From NCBI GenBank assembly GCA_023415815.1, contig JAEZJL010000362.1, forward strand, positions 1 through 10,367: 10,367 nucleotides of DNA, read 5' to 3'. Each line of letters starts with the position of its first letter. The first letter of the stretch is position 1. Below are positions 1 through 5,806 of the stretch, piece by piece. Source of the DNA: Bacillota bacterium (GTDB taxonomy: Bacteria; Bacillota; Clostridia; Acetivibrionales; DTU013). A program made the translations under genes and the position numbers. The notes beneath the pieces were generated by a model. The model searched no databases. It had not been told where the DNA came from and was given only the letters and a program-made list of their open reading frames with translations.

Positions 1-348
1 GGCTTGAAGATACTCAAATTCATTCTGCAGCCCCTGGTTGAGAATTCAATTTTCCACGGATTCAAGAACTATAAATATGGCGGTGAAATCAGGATCCGGT
101 CGAAAATCTCAGGCAAATACCTGGTAATTGAAGTTCAGGACAACGGTTCGGGAATCAACAAGGGAAAAAATGAAGCCGGCGAGAACGACGACGGAAAGAT
201 GTACAGCGGAATAGGGCTGAATAACGTTCATGAGCGTATAAGAATGTATTTCGGCTCCGAGTACGGGATTACTGTCAAAAGCGAAGAAAATGCCGGTACC
301 TGTATAATACTCACGCTGCCGGTCATAGAAAACGAAAACCCCTCCTAA
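1..348 (+). CDS. Sensor histidine kinase, YesM/LytS-like, C-terminal part only
   Basis: This is the 3' end of a gene that begins before the window; 115 residues are visible, read from base 1. They form most of a GHKL-type ATP-binding domain. The N-box is QPLVEN (residues 10-15, followed by SIFHG), the G1 box is DNGSG (about 47-51), the G2 box is GIGLNN (about 70-75) followed by VHERI, and the end is the usual TCIILTLP strand. LQPLVEN followed by GIGLxNVxxRI is characteristic of the YesM/LytS family of membrane sensor kinases (family knowledge), which typically pair with AraC-type YesN response regulators and control sugar uptake genes in Bacillota. The sensor, membrane and HAMP regions and the phospho-accepting histidine lie outside the window. 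The stop is TAA at 346-348. The kinase may control the sugar locus downstream, but its response regulator is not in view, so that link is inferred. Confidence 0.9.
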   Translation, partial: GLKILKFILQPLVENSIFHGFKNYKYGGEIRIRSKISGKYLVIEVQDNGSGINKGKNEAGENDDGKMYSGIGLNNVHERIRMYFGSEYGITVKSEENAGTCIILTLPVIENENPS

Positions 349-398
349 GCCTTTTGCATTTCCATACATTTGCAGCTGCATTCAGTAATGATCCTAAG

Positions 399-446
399 AA
401 AATCGTAACTGCATTAATTTTATTTACATGCCCTATATGCAATAAT
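399..446 (+). promoter_or_regulatory. Putative regulated promoter of the epimerase gene (module copy 1)
   Basis: AAAATCGTAA (399-408) is followed by AATTTTATTT (416-425), then ATATG (435-439) and ATAAT (442-446); AATAAT at 441-446 is the candidate -10. The same elements occur at the same spacing at 1461-1508, with 34 of 48 positions identical. A weak -35-like TTTACA (423-428) lies too close to that -10 for a standard sigma-A promoter, which would fit dependence on an activator. The epimerase ATG is 40 bases past the -10. The promoter role is inferred from position and duplication only. Confidence 0.5.
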
Positions 447-486
447 TATGTTGGCAGCAATAAATTTATCTATAGGAGGTAAATGT

Positions 487-1368
487 ATGAAATTTGGTAT
501 TTACTATGCTTATTGGGAACAGGAATGGGAGGCGGACTACAAATACTATATTGAAAAGGCTGCGAGACTGGGCTTTGATATATTGGAGATCGCGGCGACC
601 CCCATTCCCGGATACAGTGATAAGCAGCTGGCTGAACTGAAGGCCTGTGCGTCTGACTCCGGAATAACTCTTACGGCAGGGCATGGCCCAAATGCGCAGC
701 AAAACCTCTCTTCCGCCGATCCGGCTGTTCGCGCCAATGCAAGGACTTTTTACACAGACCTTCTTAAGCGCCTTTACAAGCTGAATATTCATTTGATCGG
801 CGGAGCAATTTATTCTTATTGGCCGGTGGATTATACGCAGCCGATCGATAAGGCGGGAGATTGGGGACGCAGCGTGGAAGGCGTGCGTGAAATAGCCCGG
901 GTGGCTGAGGATTGCGGCGTAAGCTTCTGCCTTGAGGTTCTCAACCGGTTTGAAAATTATTTGCTGAACACTGCCGAGGAAGGGGTGGAATTCGTACAAC
1001 AGGTAGGGCATCCCAGTGTAAAGCTTTTGCTGGATACTTTCCATATGAACATTGAAGAAGACTCGATGGGCGGAGCCATACGCACGGCCGGAGCCCATTT
1101 GGGACATCTTCATACGGGCGAGTGCAACCGCAGGGTCCCGGGCAAAGGGCGGATCCCCTGGGACGAAATCGGTGAGGCGCTGCAGGACATCGGTTATAAT
1201 GGCGCTGCTGTGATGGAGCCGTTTGTGAGAATGGGCGGCACCGTGGGGTCGGACATAAAGGTTTGGCGGGATATCAGCCGCGGTGCGGACGAGGCCGGGC
1301 TGGACACGGAGGCACGGGACGCGCTTTCTTTTTCCCGCCGGATATTGGGAAATCGTAATCCGTTATGA
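487..1368 (+). CDS. dpe: D-allulose (D-psicose) 3-epimerase
   Basis: A cytosolic ketose 3-epimerase of 293 residues with a TIM-barrel fold (AP endonuclease family 2 superfamily). It inverts C3 of free ketoses, classically D-fructose/D-allulose and more weakly other ketoses, using a divalent metal. The metal and catalytic residues match the known Agrobacterium enzyme in kind and in numbering: Glu150 (CLEVLNRFEN), Asp183 (LLDTFHMN), His209 (GHLHTGE) and Glu244 (VMEPFV), with Arg215 in NRRVPGKGR. The opening MKFGIYYAYWEQEWEADYKY and the length closely resemble, from memory, the Clostridium cellulolyticum enzyme. The start at 487 is chosen because AGGAGG (473-478) sits just upstream; an in-frame ATG at 448 adds 13 residues absent from the family and lies next to the putative -10. 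The gene stands alone between two copies of a shared promoter module, 203 bases before the SDR gene. D-tagatose 3-epimerase activity is the main alternative. Confidence 0.93.
   Translation: MKFGIYYAYWEQEWEADYKYYIEKAARLGFDILEIAATPIPGYSDKQLAELKACASDSGITLTAGHGPNAQQNLSSADPAVRANARTFYTDLLKRLYKLNIHLIGGAIYSYWPVDYTQPIDKAGDWGRSVEGVREIARVAEDCGVSFCLEVLNRFENYLLNTAEEGVEFVQQVGHPSVKLLLDTFHMNIEEDSMGGAIRTAGAHLGHLHTGECNRRVPGKGRIPWDEIGEALQDIGYNGAAVMEPFVRMGGTVGSDIKVWRDISRGADEAGLDTEARDALSFSRRILGNRNPL
1350..1361 (+). repeat. AAATCGTAATCC direct repeat, copy a
   Basis: Twelve bases identical to 1370-1381, repeating with a 20 bp period, close to two helical turns. It overlaps the last codons of the epimerase gene (encoding NRNP), so it is both coding and a possible regulator site. 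An AATAAT lies at 1391-1396, the same distance downstream as in the two promoter modules, but the intervening elements do not match. Confidence 0.5.
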
Positions 1369-1369
1369 A

Positions 1370-1381
1370 AAATCGTAATCC
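1370..1381 (+). repeat. AAATCGTAATCC direct repeat, copy b
   Basis: Identical to 1350-1361 and immediately after the epimerase stop codon. It shares the AAATCGTAA core with the elements at 399-408 and 1461-1470. Paired direct repeats at this period are typical of sites bound by AraC-type regulators (family knowledge); that a regulator binds here is inference. Confidence 0.5.
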
Positions 1382-1460
1382 TGAATCATTAATAATATTT
1401 TTTTGATTATTTCTTCCGGAAGGTCAGCGGCATTAAAAAAAGCGCGATAATCCGTTTCGT

Positions 1461-1508
1461 AAAATCGTAATAGGCTCAATTTTATTTTTAAAACTGATAT
1501 GACATAAT
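1461..1508 (+). promoter_or_regulatory. Putative regulated promoter of the SDR gene and operon (module copy 2)
   Basis: AAAATCGTAA (1461-1470), AATTTTATTT (1478-1487), ATATG (1497-1501) and ATAAT (1504-1508) repeat the layout found upstream of the epimerase at 399-446 exactly. CATAAT (1503-1508) is the candidate -10, and TG at 1495-1496 may form an extended -10 with the partly overlapping TATGAC. No good -35 hexamer sits 16-18 bases upstream, which suits an activator-dependent promoter. It would drive the SDR gene and probably the transport, kinase and dehydrogenase genes after it. Confidence 0.5.
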
Positions 1509-1517
1509 AAAATTGAG
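1475..1517. repeat. 12-bp perfect inverted repeat around the putative SDR promoter
   Basis: CTCAATTTTATT (1475-1486) and its exact reverse complement AATAAAATTGAG (1506-1517) are separated by 19 bases. The left arm overlaps the AATTTTATTT element and the right arm overlaps the candidate -10. It could be a two-part operator for a second regulator. A transcript hairpin is possible only if transcription starts further upstream. The arms are AT-rich, and the right arm is not conserved in the copy upstream of the epimerase. Confidence 0.55.
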
Positions 1518-1571
1518 TTCGGGACGCTTTGTGATTATTTAGATGAATAACAAGCTTGGAGGTATAAATAG

Positions 1572-2336
1572 ATGGATATAAAGGAAAAGTTCATGCTCAG
1601 CGGGAAAAAAGCTTTTGTAACCGGCGGTGCGAGAGGGATCGGAAAAAGTGTTTCCATAGCGCTGGCACAGGCCGGAGCTGATATTGCAATCGTTGATACG
1701 ATTATGGATGAGGCCGTGAAAACCGCAAAGGAGCTTGAGAGGTACGGAGTAAAAACGATTGCGGTCCATACCGACGTAACGGACCCCGAGGATGTAAATA
1801 AAATGATCGGCACGGTCATAGATGCTTTTGGGACGGTCGACATTGCATTTAACAACGCCGGGATATGCATTAATGAAAAAGCTGAGGATATGTCCTTTGA
1901 GGCGTGGAAAAAGGTGATAGACATAAACCTCACTGGCGTTTTTCTTACGGCGCAGGCAGCAGGCCGCATAATGATTAAAAATGGCGGGGGATCGATCATA
2001 AATACCGCCTCCATGTCCGGACATATCGTCAATTATCCTCAGCCGCAGTGCGCCTACAACGCGTCAAAAGCCGGAGTGATCATGCTTACGAAATCGCTGG
2101 CTGTTGAATGGGCGCCTTACAACGTCAGAGTAAATTGTATAAGCCCAGGATATATAGGCACAGATATGACACTGAAGGCAACGCAGTGGATACCGGGCTG
2201 GATCGAAGCGACGCCTGCGAGGCGTATGGGAAATCCCGAGGAATTGCAGGGAGCGGTTGTGTACCTTGCAAGCGATGCCGCTGCATTTACGACCGGTACC
2301 GACTTGGTGGTGGATGGGGCATTTACCTGTATCTGA
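1572..2336 (+). CDS. SDR-family oxidoreductase, probable polyol/ketose dehydrogenase
   Basis: A classical short-chain dehydrogenase/reductase of 254 residues, a normal length for the family. The Rossmann dinucleotide motif is TGGARGIG (17-24). Asp42 at the end of the second beta strand suggests NAD(H) rather than NADP(H). NNAG is at 94-97, and the catalytic set is Asn119, Ser147, Tyr162 and Lys166 in YNASK. SPGYIGTDM (191-199) is the usual stretch after the sixth strand. The ASMSGHIVNYPQPQCAYNAS region resembles fungal and bacterial mannitol, arabitol and sorbose/xylulose reductases, so a sugar alcohol/ketose substrate is likely; this is inference. The ATG at 1572 has GGAGG (1558-1562) nine bases upstream. 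It is the first gene after the putative promoter, followed 90 bases later by the binding protein. It probably oxidises a polyol, or reduces a ketose, in the same pathway as the epimerase. Gluconate 5-dehydrogenase-like activity is an alternative. Confidence 0.88.
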   Translation: MDIKEKFMLSGKKAFVTGGARGIGKSVSIALAQAGADIAIVDTIMDEAVKTAKELERYGVKTIAVHTDVTDPEDVNKMIGTVIDAFGTVDIAFNNAGICINEKAEDMSFEAWKKVIDINLTGVFLTAQAAGRIMIKNGGGSIINTASMSGHIVNYPQPQCAYNASKAGVIMLTKSLAVEWAPYNVRVNCISPGYIGTDMTLKATQWIPGWIEATPARRMGNPEELQGAVVYLASDAAAFTTGTDLVVDGAFTCI

Positions 2337-2342
2337 TTATGG

Positions 2343-2365
2343 TTTTAAGGCTCAAAGCCTTGAAA
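2343..2365 (+). other. Stem-loop between the SDR and binding-protein genes
   Basis: TTTTAAGGCT (2343-2352) pairs with AGCCTTGAAA (2356-2365) around a CAA loop, giving ten pairs of which one is G-U. It starts seven bases after the SDR stop codon. No U-run follows, so it is not a standard terminator. It may instead mark mRNA processing or protect a transcript end ahead of the binding-protein gene. Only the folding potential is seen. Confidence 0.45.
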
Positions 2366-2426
2366 TAGAAGGGGACCGTAGCATATGATGCGGCCGCCCG
2401 GAATAAATAATTAGGAGGAAGAAAAG

Positions 2427-3851
2427 ATGAGGAAAGCCAGCTCAATCGCGCTCGCAATGGTTATGTGCTTGACATTGTTGTTAACAGGCTGCGGACAGCA
2501 AGCTCAGGAACCGGCCCCTTCAGATTCGCAACAACCGGCGGCTTCCACCGCGCCGGCTTCGGACAAAACTCCCGCCGCCCCTGTTACAATCAATATTGCA
2601 TTGGCCAACAACCCCATTTCTCAAGCGATGGAGAAAATTGCAAAGGACAATTACAAGGCTGATGGCGTAACTGTTAACATTGCTGTTCTTCCTGAGAACG
2701 ACCTTCGCCAGAAGCTCCTTACGGAAGCTTCGACCGGCGGCACTACTTACGATATGTTCTATATCGGACCCTATGAAGCTTTCAACTGGGCACAGAATGG
2801 CTGGCTTGAAAATCTGGAGCCGTACTTCAGCGCTTTATCTGCTGAAAAGCAAACCTGGTATGACCGCAAGGATCTTATCCAGGGTATGGTAGGCTCGCTT
2901 GCACTTGATGGGAAATCCTATGCACTGCCGTTCTACGGCGAAACATCCTTTATCATGTACAATAAGGAGCTGTTTGCCGCCAAAAACCTGACAATGCCTG
3001 ATGAGCCCACATGGGACCAGATTTATGACCTTGCAAAGAAGGTAAATGATCCCGCAAACGGAATCGTTGGAATGACGATGCGCGGCGCTCCCGGATGGGG
3101 CATGAGCGGCGCTCCGTTCGTAACCATGGTCAACGCTTTCGGCGGCCGCTTCTATGATATGGATTGGAAGGCAACCGTTGATACTCCCGAGCAGAGAGCC
3201 GCCTGGCAGATGTACAAGAATATACTCCGCGATGCGGGCCAGAAGGACATTCTTTCCTACACCTACAACGAGTGCATAGCCCTCATGTCTTCAGGCAAAT
3301 GCGGCATTTACTATGATGCCACCTCCATAGCCCCTCCCCTGGAAGCGGAAGGTTCAGCCGTAAAGGGCAAGGTAGGGTACGCAATGGCTCCTCACCAGAA
3401 GATGGCAACCAACACCTCATGGCTGTGGAACTGGGCAATGGGCATCAACCCGAAGGTAACCGACGAAAAGAAGCAGGCTGTATTCAACTTTATGCTCTGG
3501 GCTACTTCCAAGGATTATGTGAAGCTTACCACAGAGATCGATGCAACCGGTTCAAGCACGCCTCCGGCGTCGCGTTCGTCAACGTATACGCTTGATGCAT
3601 ATAAGGATGCTCCATATGCTCCGGCTACCTTGAAAGCTCTTGAATCCACAGATTTTACAAAACCGTGTATTGAACCGGTGCCATATGTCGGCTTGCAGTA
3701 TGTCGCAATGCCCGAGTTTGCGGATTGGGGAACCAAGATGACGGAAAATCTTGCAGCCTTTGTTACCGACAAGATGACACTGGATGAGGCGATCAAAAGC
3801 ACCAACGATCTTTGCAACCAGGTCGCTAAAGACGGCGGGTACCAGAAATAA
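2427..3851 (+). CDS. ABC transporter sugar/polyol-binding lipoprotein (CUT1 family)
   Basis: The extracellular solute-binding protein of a carbohydrate ABC importer, 474 residues. A lipoprotein signal peptide is clear: MRK, a hydrophobic core (about 5-19) and lipobox LTGC with the lipidated Cys22. A Pro/Ala/Ser/Gln-rich linker (about 23-52) tethers the domain to the membrane. The mature domain fits family 1 binding proteins: TYDMFYIGPYEAFNWAQ (107-122), GWLENLEPYF (125-134), YALPFYGETSFIMYNKELF (165-183) and FGGRFYD (238-244). The YDMFxIGPYE...GWLE pattern recalls the SmoE/MtlE sorbitol and mannitol binders, which suggests a polyol or monosaccharide ligand (inference from memory). AGGAGG at 2413-2418 supports the ATG at 2427. 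The two permease genes follow after a stable hairpin, the usual binding protein-permease-permease order. Nothing in the sequence fixes the ligand. Confidence 0.92.
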   Translation: MRKASSIALAMVMCLTLLLTGCGQQAQEPAPSDSQQPAASTAPASDKTPAAPVTINIALANNPISQAMEKIAKDNYKADGVTVNIAVLPENDLRQKLLTEASTGGTTYDMFYIGPYEAFNWAQNGWLENLEPYFSALSAEKQTWYDRKDLIQGMVGSLALDGKSYALPFYGETSFIMYNKELFAAKNLTMPDEPTWDQIYDLAKKVNDPANGIVGMTMRGAPGWGMSGAPFVTMVNAFGGRFYDMDWKATVDTPEQRAAWQMYKNILRDAGQKDILSYTYNECIALMSSGKCGIYYDATSIAPPLEAEGSAVKGKVGYAMAPHQKMATNTSWLWNWAMGINPKVTDEKKQAVFNFMLWATSKDYVKLTTEIDATGSSTPPASRSSTYTLDAYKDAPYAPATLKALESTDFTKPCIEPVPYVGLQYVAMPEFADWGTKMTENLAAFVTDKMTLDEAIKSTNDLCNQVAKDGGYQK

Positions 3852-3885
3852 CGGCGGCAGTCAATAAAGTAAAATAACGGCGATA

Positions 3886-3925
3886 AAATGTCATACTCCG
3901 TGAACTTAAGCGGAGTATGACATTT
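3886..3925 (+). other. Intercistronic 15-bp perfect stem-loop after the binding-protein gene
   Basis: AAATGTCATACTCCG (3886-3900) is the exact reverse complement of CGGAGTATGACATTT (3911-3925), with a ten-base loop. The hairpin begins 34 bases after the binding-protein stop and ends 61 bases before the permease start. The bases after it are AAATAATTT, not a continuous U-run, so complete termination is unlikely. In other sugar importers, such a structure here protects the 3' end of the binding-protein mRNA or partly terminates, so that the binding protein is made in excess (known for malE-malF). That role is inferred here. Confidence 0.8.
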
Positions 3926-3986
3926 AAATAATTTACCGGTAATCTTGAAGCACCGCAGCGCATTCATATATTTTGAAGGGGATAAT

Positions 3987-4859
3987 ATGAAAAAGATAAA
4001 TTTTGACATGCTTTACGTATTGCCCGCGATAATCATCGTCGGTGTGATGACCCAGGTGCCCTTTCTGCTGACGCTGATCTACTCGACCTTGAGATGGAAT
4101 CTTGCGCGGCCGGATTTGAAAGTCAAATTTGCGGGCATTGACAATTATTTGTATTTTCTTAAAAATCCCGAGTTTTACAGCATCGTTCTACAGACCGTTG
4201 TTTTAACTGTCGTGGCCCTTCTCTTATGTACGGTTTTCGGATTTCTGCTGTCGCTTCTTCTCGACAATGCGATACCGGGCATAAATATAGCAAGGACGCT
4301 CATCCTGGGGCCGTTCTTCGTCATGTCCACAGCCAGCGGCGTAATCTGGAAAACGACGATATTGAATACCACCTTCGGATGGTACGGAGTCATATTGAAA
4401 GCTCTGGGCTTTGCGCCTGTCGACCTTCTGAGCTACTATCCCATTCCGGTGATTGCGCTGTTGTTTGTCTGGCAGTGGATGCCGTTTTTCGTATTGATTA
4501 TTCTGGCAGGCTTGCAGGGTATTTCAGGTGATATTGTTGACAGCATGAAAGTGGACGGCACCAATTGGTTTCAGTCCACCTTCCTGATCAAGCTCCCGAT
4601 GATATCGCTGCACATCAGCGTCGCTGTAATGCTGGGTCTGATTTTCATTGTAAAGGAATTCGGTCTGATTCTGGTCACGACGGCAGGCGGGCCGGGAAAC
4701 CGCTCATACACACTGCCGTATGCCGTATACATGCAGGTTTTCAGTGCATCAAACGTGGGCAGGGCAGGCGCTCTGGCCACAATAACGGCCGTAATCTTTT
4801 TGGTTGTAATCAACATTCTGTACAAGTCCATCAAGAAGCGCACGGCTGTATATGAATAA
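3987..4859 (+). CDS. ABC transporter permease, MalF/UgpA-like (CUT1)
   Basis: The first of two membrane subunits of the importer, 290 residues, the standard length for this subfamily. Hydrophobic segments begin near residues 10-33, 67-92, 102-120, 153-176, 210-230 and 262-279, consistent with six transmembrane helices. The cytoplasmic coupling loop is recognisable but diverged: DSMKVDGTNWF (185-195), where families usually show EAAxxDGA, followed by IKLPMI (201-206). DG at 190-191 and LP at 203-204 are kept. TTAGGPGNRSYTLPYAVY (231-248) is a typical late loop of MalF-type subunits. The ATG at 3987 is chosen because GAAGGGG (3975-3981) precedes it; the frame opens earlier, at TTG 3945, but that would add 14 polar residues encoded next to the intercistronic hairpin. 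The second permease starts 15 bases after its stop. The ATPase is probably a shared MsmK/UgpC-type protein encoded elsewhere. Confidence 0.92.
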   Translation: MKKINFDMLYVLPAIIIVGVMTQVPFLLTLIYSTLRWNLARPDLKVKFAGIDNYLYFLKNPEFYSIVLQTVVLTVVALLLCTVFGFLLSLLLDNAIPGINIARTLILGPFFVMSTASGVIWKTTILNTTFGWYGVILKALGFAPVDLLSYYPIPVIALLFVWQWMPFFVLIILAGLQGISGDIVDSMKVDGTNWFQSTFLIKLPMISLHISVAVMLGLIFIVKEFGLILVTTAGGPGNRSYTLPYAVYMQVFSASNVGRAGALATITAVIFLVVINILYKSIKKRTAVYE

Positions 4860-4874
4860 CAGGGGGTATATGCG

Positions 4875-5750
4875 ATGATTCAGACAGAGGAAATTATCAG
4901 CGTACGGCACTCGCTAGGAAACAGGGTCAGATATAAGGCTAAGACGTCCATTTTGACCATAGTAGTATATTTAATTGCTGTGATGTACTTTTTTCCTATA
5001 TTATATATGCTTTTGACCGGTTTAAAGACAGAATACCAGGCCGTCAAACCATCCCTCCTTTTCGGCCCGACGCTTGAAACCTTTATAAAAGTATTGAGCG
5101 ACAGGAATATGTACGGATATCTGCAGAACTCCTTATTCCAGGTGGTTGTCGGAACATTGATCTGCCTGGCACTGGGCGTCCCTGCGGCGTTTATCCTGGT
5201 ATTCGGCAAATTCAAAAAGAAGTCTACGGGGGAGAAGCTGTATTTTTGGTTTATTACAACAATACTGCTTCCGCCGGTGGCCATTCTTGTCCCTCTGTAT
5301 ACCTGGTTCCAGAAGTTTGGCCTGAACAAGGTTCCGGCGGGCTTGTTGCTTGCATATATAGGCTTTCACGTCCCCATTGTCGTCTGGATGGTATATTCCT
5401 TCTTCAAGGATGTTCCGGCTGAGCTTCTGGAAGCGTCCGGCCTGGACGGCTGCAAGCGCTGGCAGCAGCTTTTGCTGATCGCGGTGCCTCTGGCAAGGAC
5501 AGGGATTATTGCCGCAGGCTTATTGGTCGCCGTATTTATCTGGAATGAATTCTTCCTGGGCTTTAACCTTACCAGCAATGCCACTGCGACCCTGCCCGTA
5601 TACATGGCCAGGTTCAGGGAGCAGCAGGGGATGTTTACCGCACAGCTCTGCGCTTCATCAACGGTAGCGATTTTACCGGCGCTGATCCTGGGATGGATGT
5701 CGCAGAAATCACTTGTGAAGGGTCTTACCATGGGCGCTGTCAAGGGATGA
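4875..5750 (+). CDS. ABC transporter permease, MalG/UgpE-like (CUT1)
   Basis: The second membrane subunit, 291 residues. After a polar N-terminus (about 1-23) hydrophobic segments lie near 25-48, 84-110, 122-142, 154-175, 200-224 and 260-275. The coupling loop that docks onto the ATPase is well conserved: PAELLEASGLDGCKRWQQLL (181-200), with Glu186, Ala187, Asp191 and Gly192 as in the EAA consensus, followed by PL (205-206). The ending in SQKSLVKGLTMGAVKG (276-291) is typical of MalG-type subunits, which close with a QKxxxxGxxxGAVKG-like tail. AGGGGG (4861-4866) precedes the ATG at 4875, and the 15-base gap from the first permease implies co-transcription and matched synthesis. Together with the binding protein it forms the import complex; no nucleotide-binding subunit gene is present in the window. 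Confidence 0.94.
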   Translation: MIQTEEIISVRHSLGNRVRYKAKTSILTIVVYLIAVMYFFPILYMLLTGLKTEYQAVKPSLLFGPTLETFIKVLSDRNMYGYLQNSLFQVVVGTLICLALGVPAAFILVFGKFKKKSTGEKLYFWFITTILLPPVAILVPLYTWFQKFGLNKVPAGLLLAYIGFHVPIVVWMVYSFFKDVPAELLEASGLDGCKRWQQLLLIAVPLARTGIIAAGLLVAVFIWNEFFLGFNLTSNATATLPVYMARFREQQGMFTAQLCASSTVAILPALILGWMSQKSLVKGLTMGAVKG

Positions 5751-5806
5751 AAATTATGTTATTATATATGTGCTGTATGACTTCATATGAATGACGAGGA
5801 TATGAA

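Noticed and set aside
371..380. TGCAGCTGCA, a perfect 10-base palindrome after the kinase gene, considered as a terminator or operator.
   Set aside because: There is no loop or U-run, and a single short palindrome is expected by chance; I found no second copy in the control regions.
466..1113. A long open frame (215 codons) on the minus strand opposite the epimerase gene.
   Set aside because: It lies almost entirely antisense to a gene with a complete, recognisable active site, has no ribosome binding site I can support, and its translation resembles no known protein.
1366..1383. The AATCG repeats considered as CcpA catabolite-repression (cre) sites.
   Set aside because: The TG, central CG and CA of the cre consensus are not at the required spacing in any of the four copies, and the core is not palindromic.
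1535..2032. Two overlapping open frames (161 and 165 codons) on the minus strand opposite the SDR gene.
   Set aside because: Two long frames in different phases over the same conserved gene are typical by-products of its codon composition; neither shows a recognisable domain.
5782..5791. TTCATATGAA palindrome just upstream of the kinase gene, considered as an operator.
   Set aside because: It is short and AT-rich, with no second copy and no convincing promoter around it.
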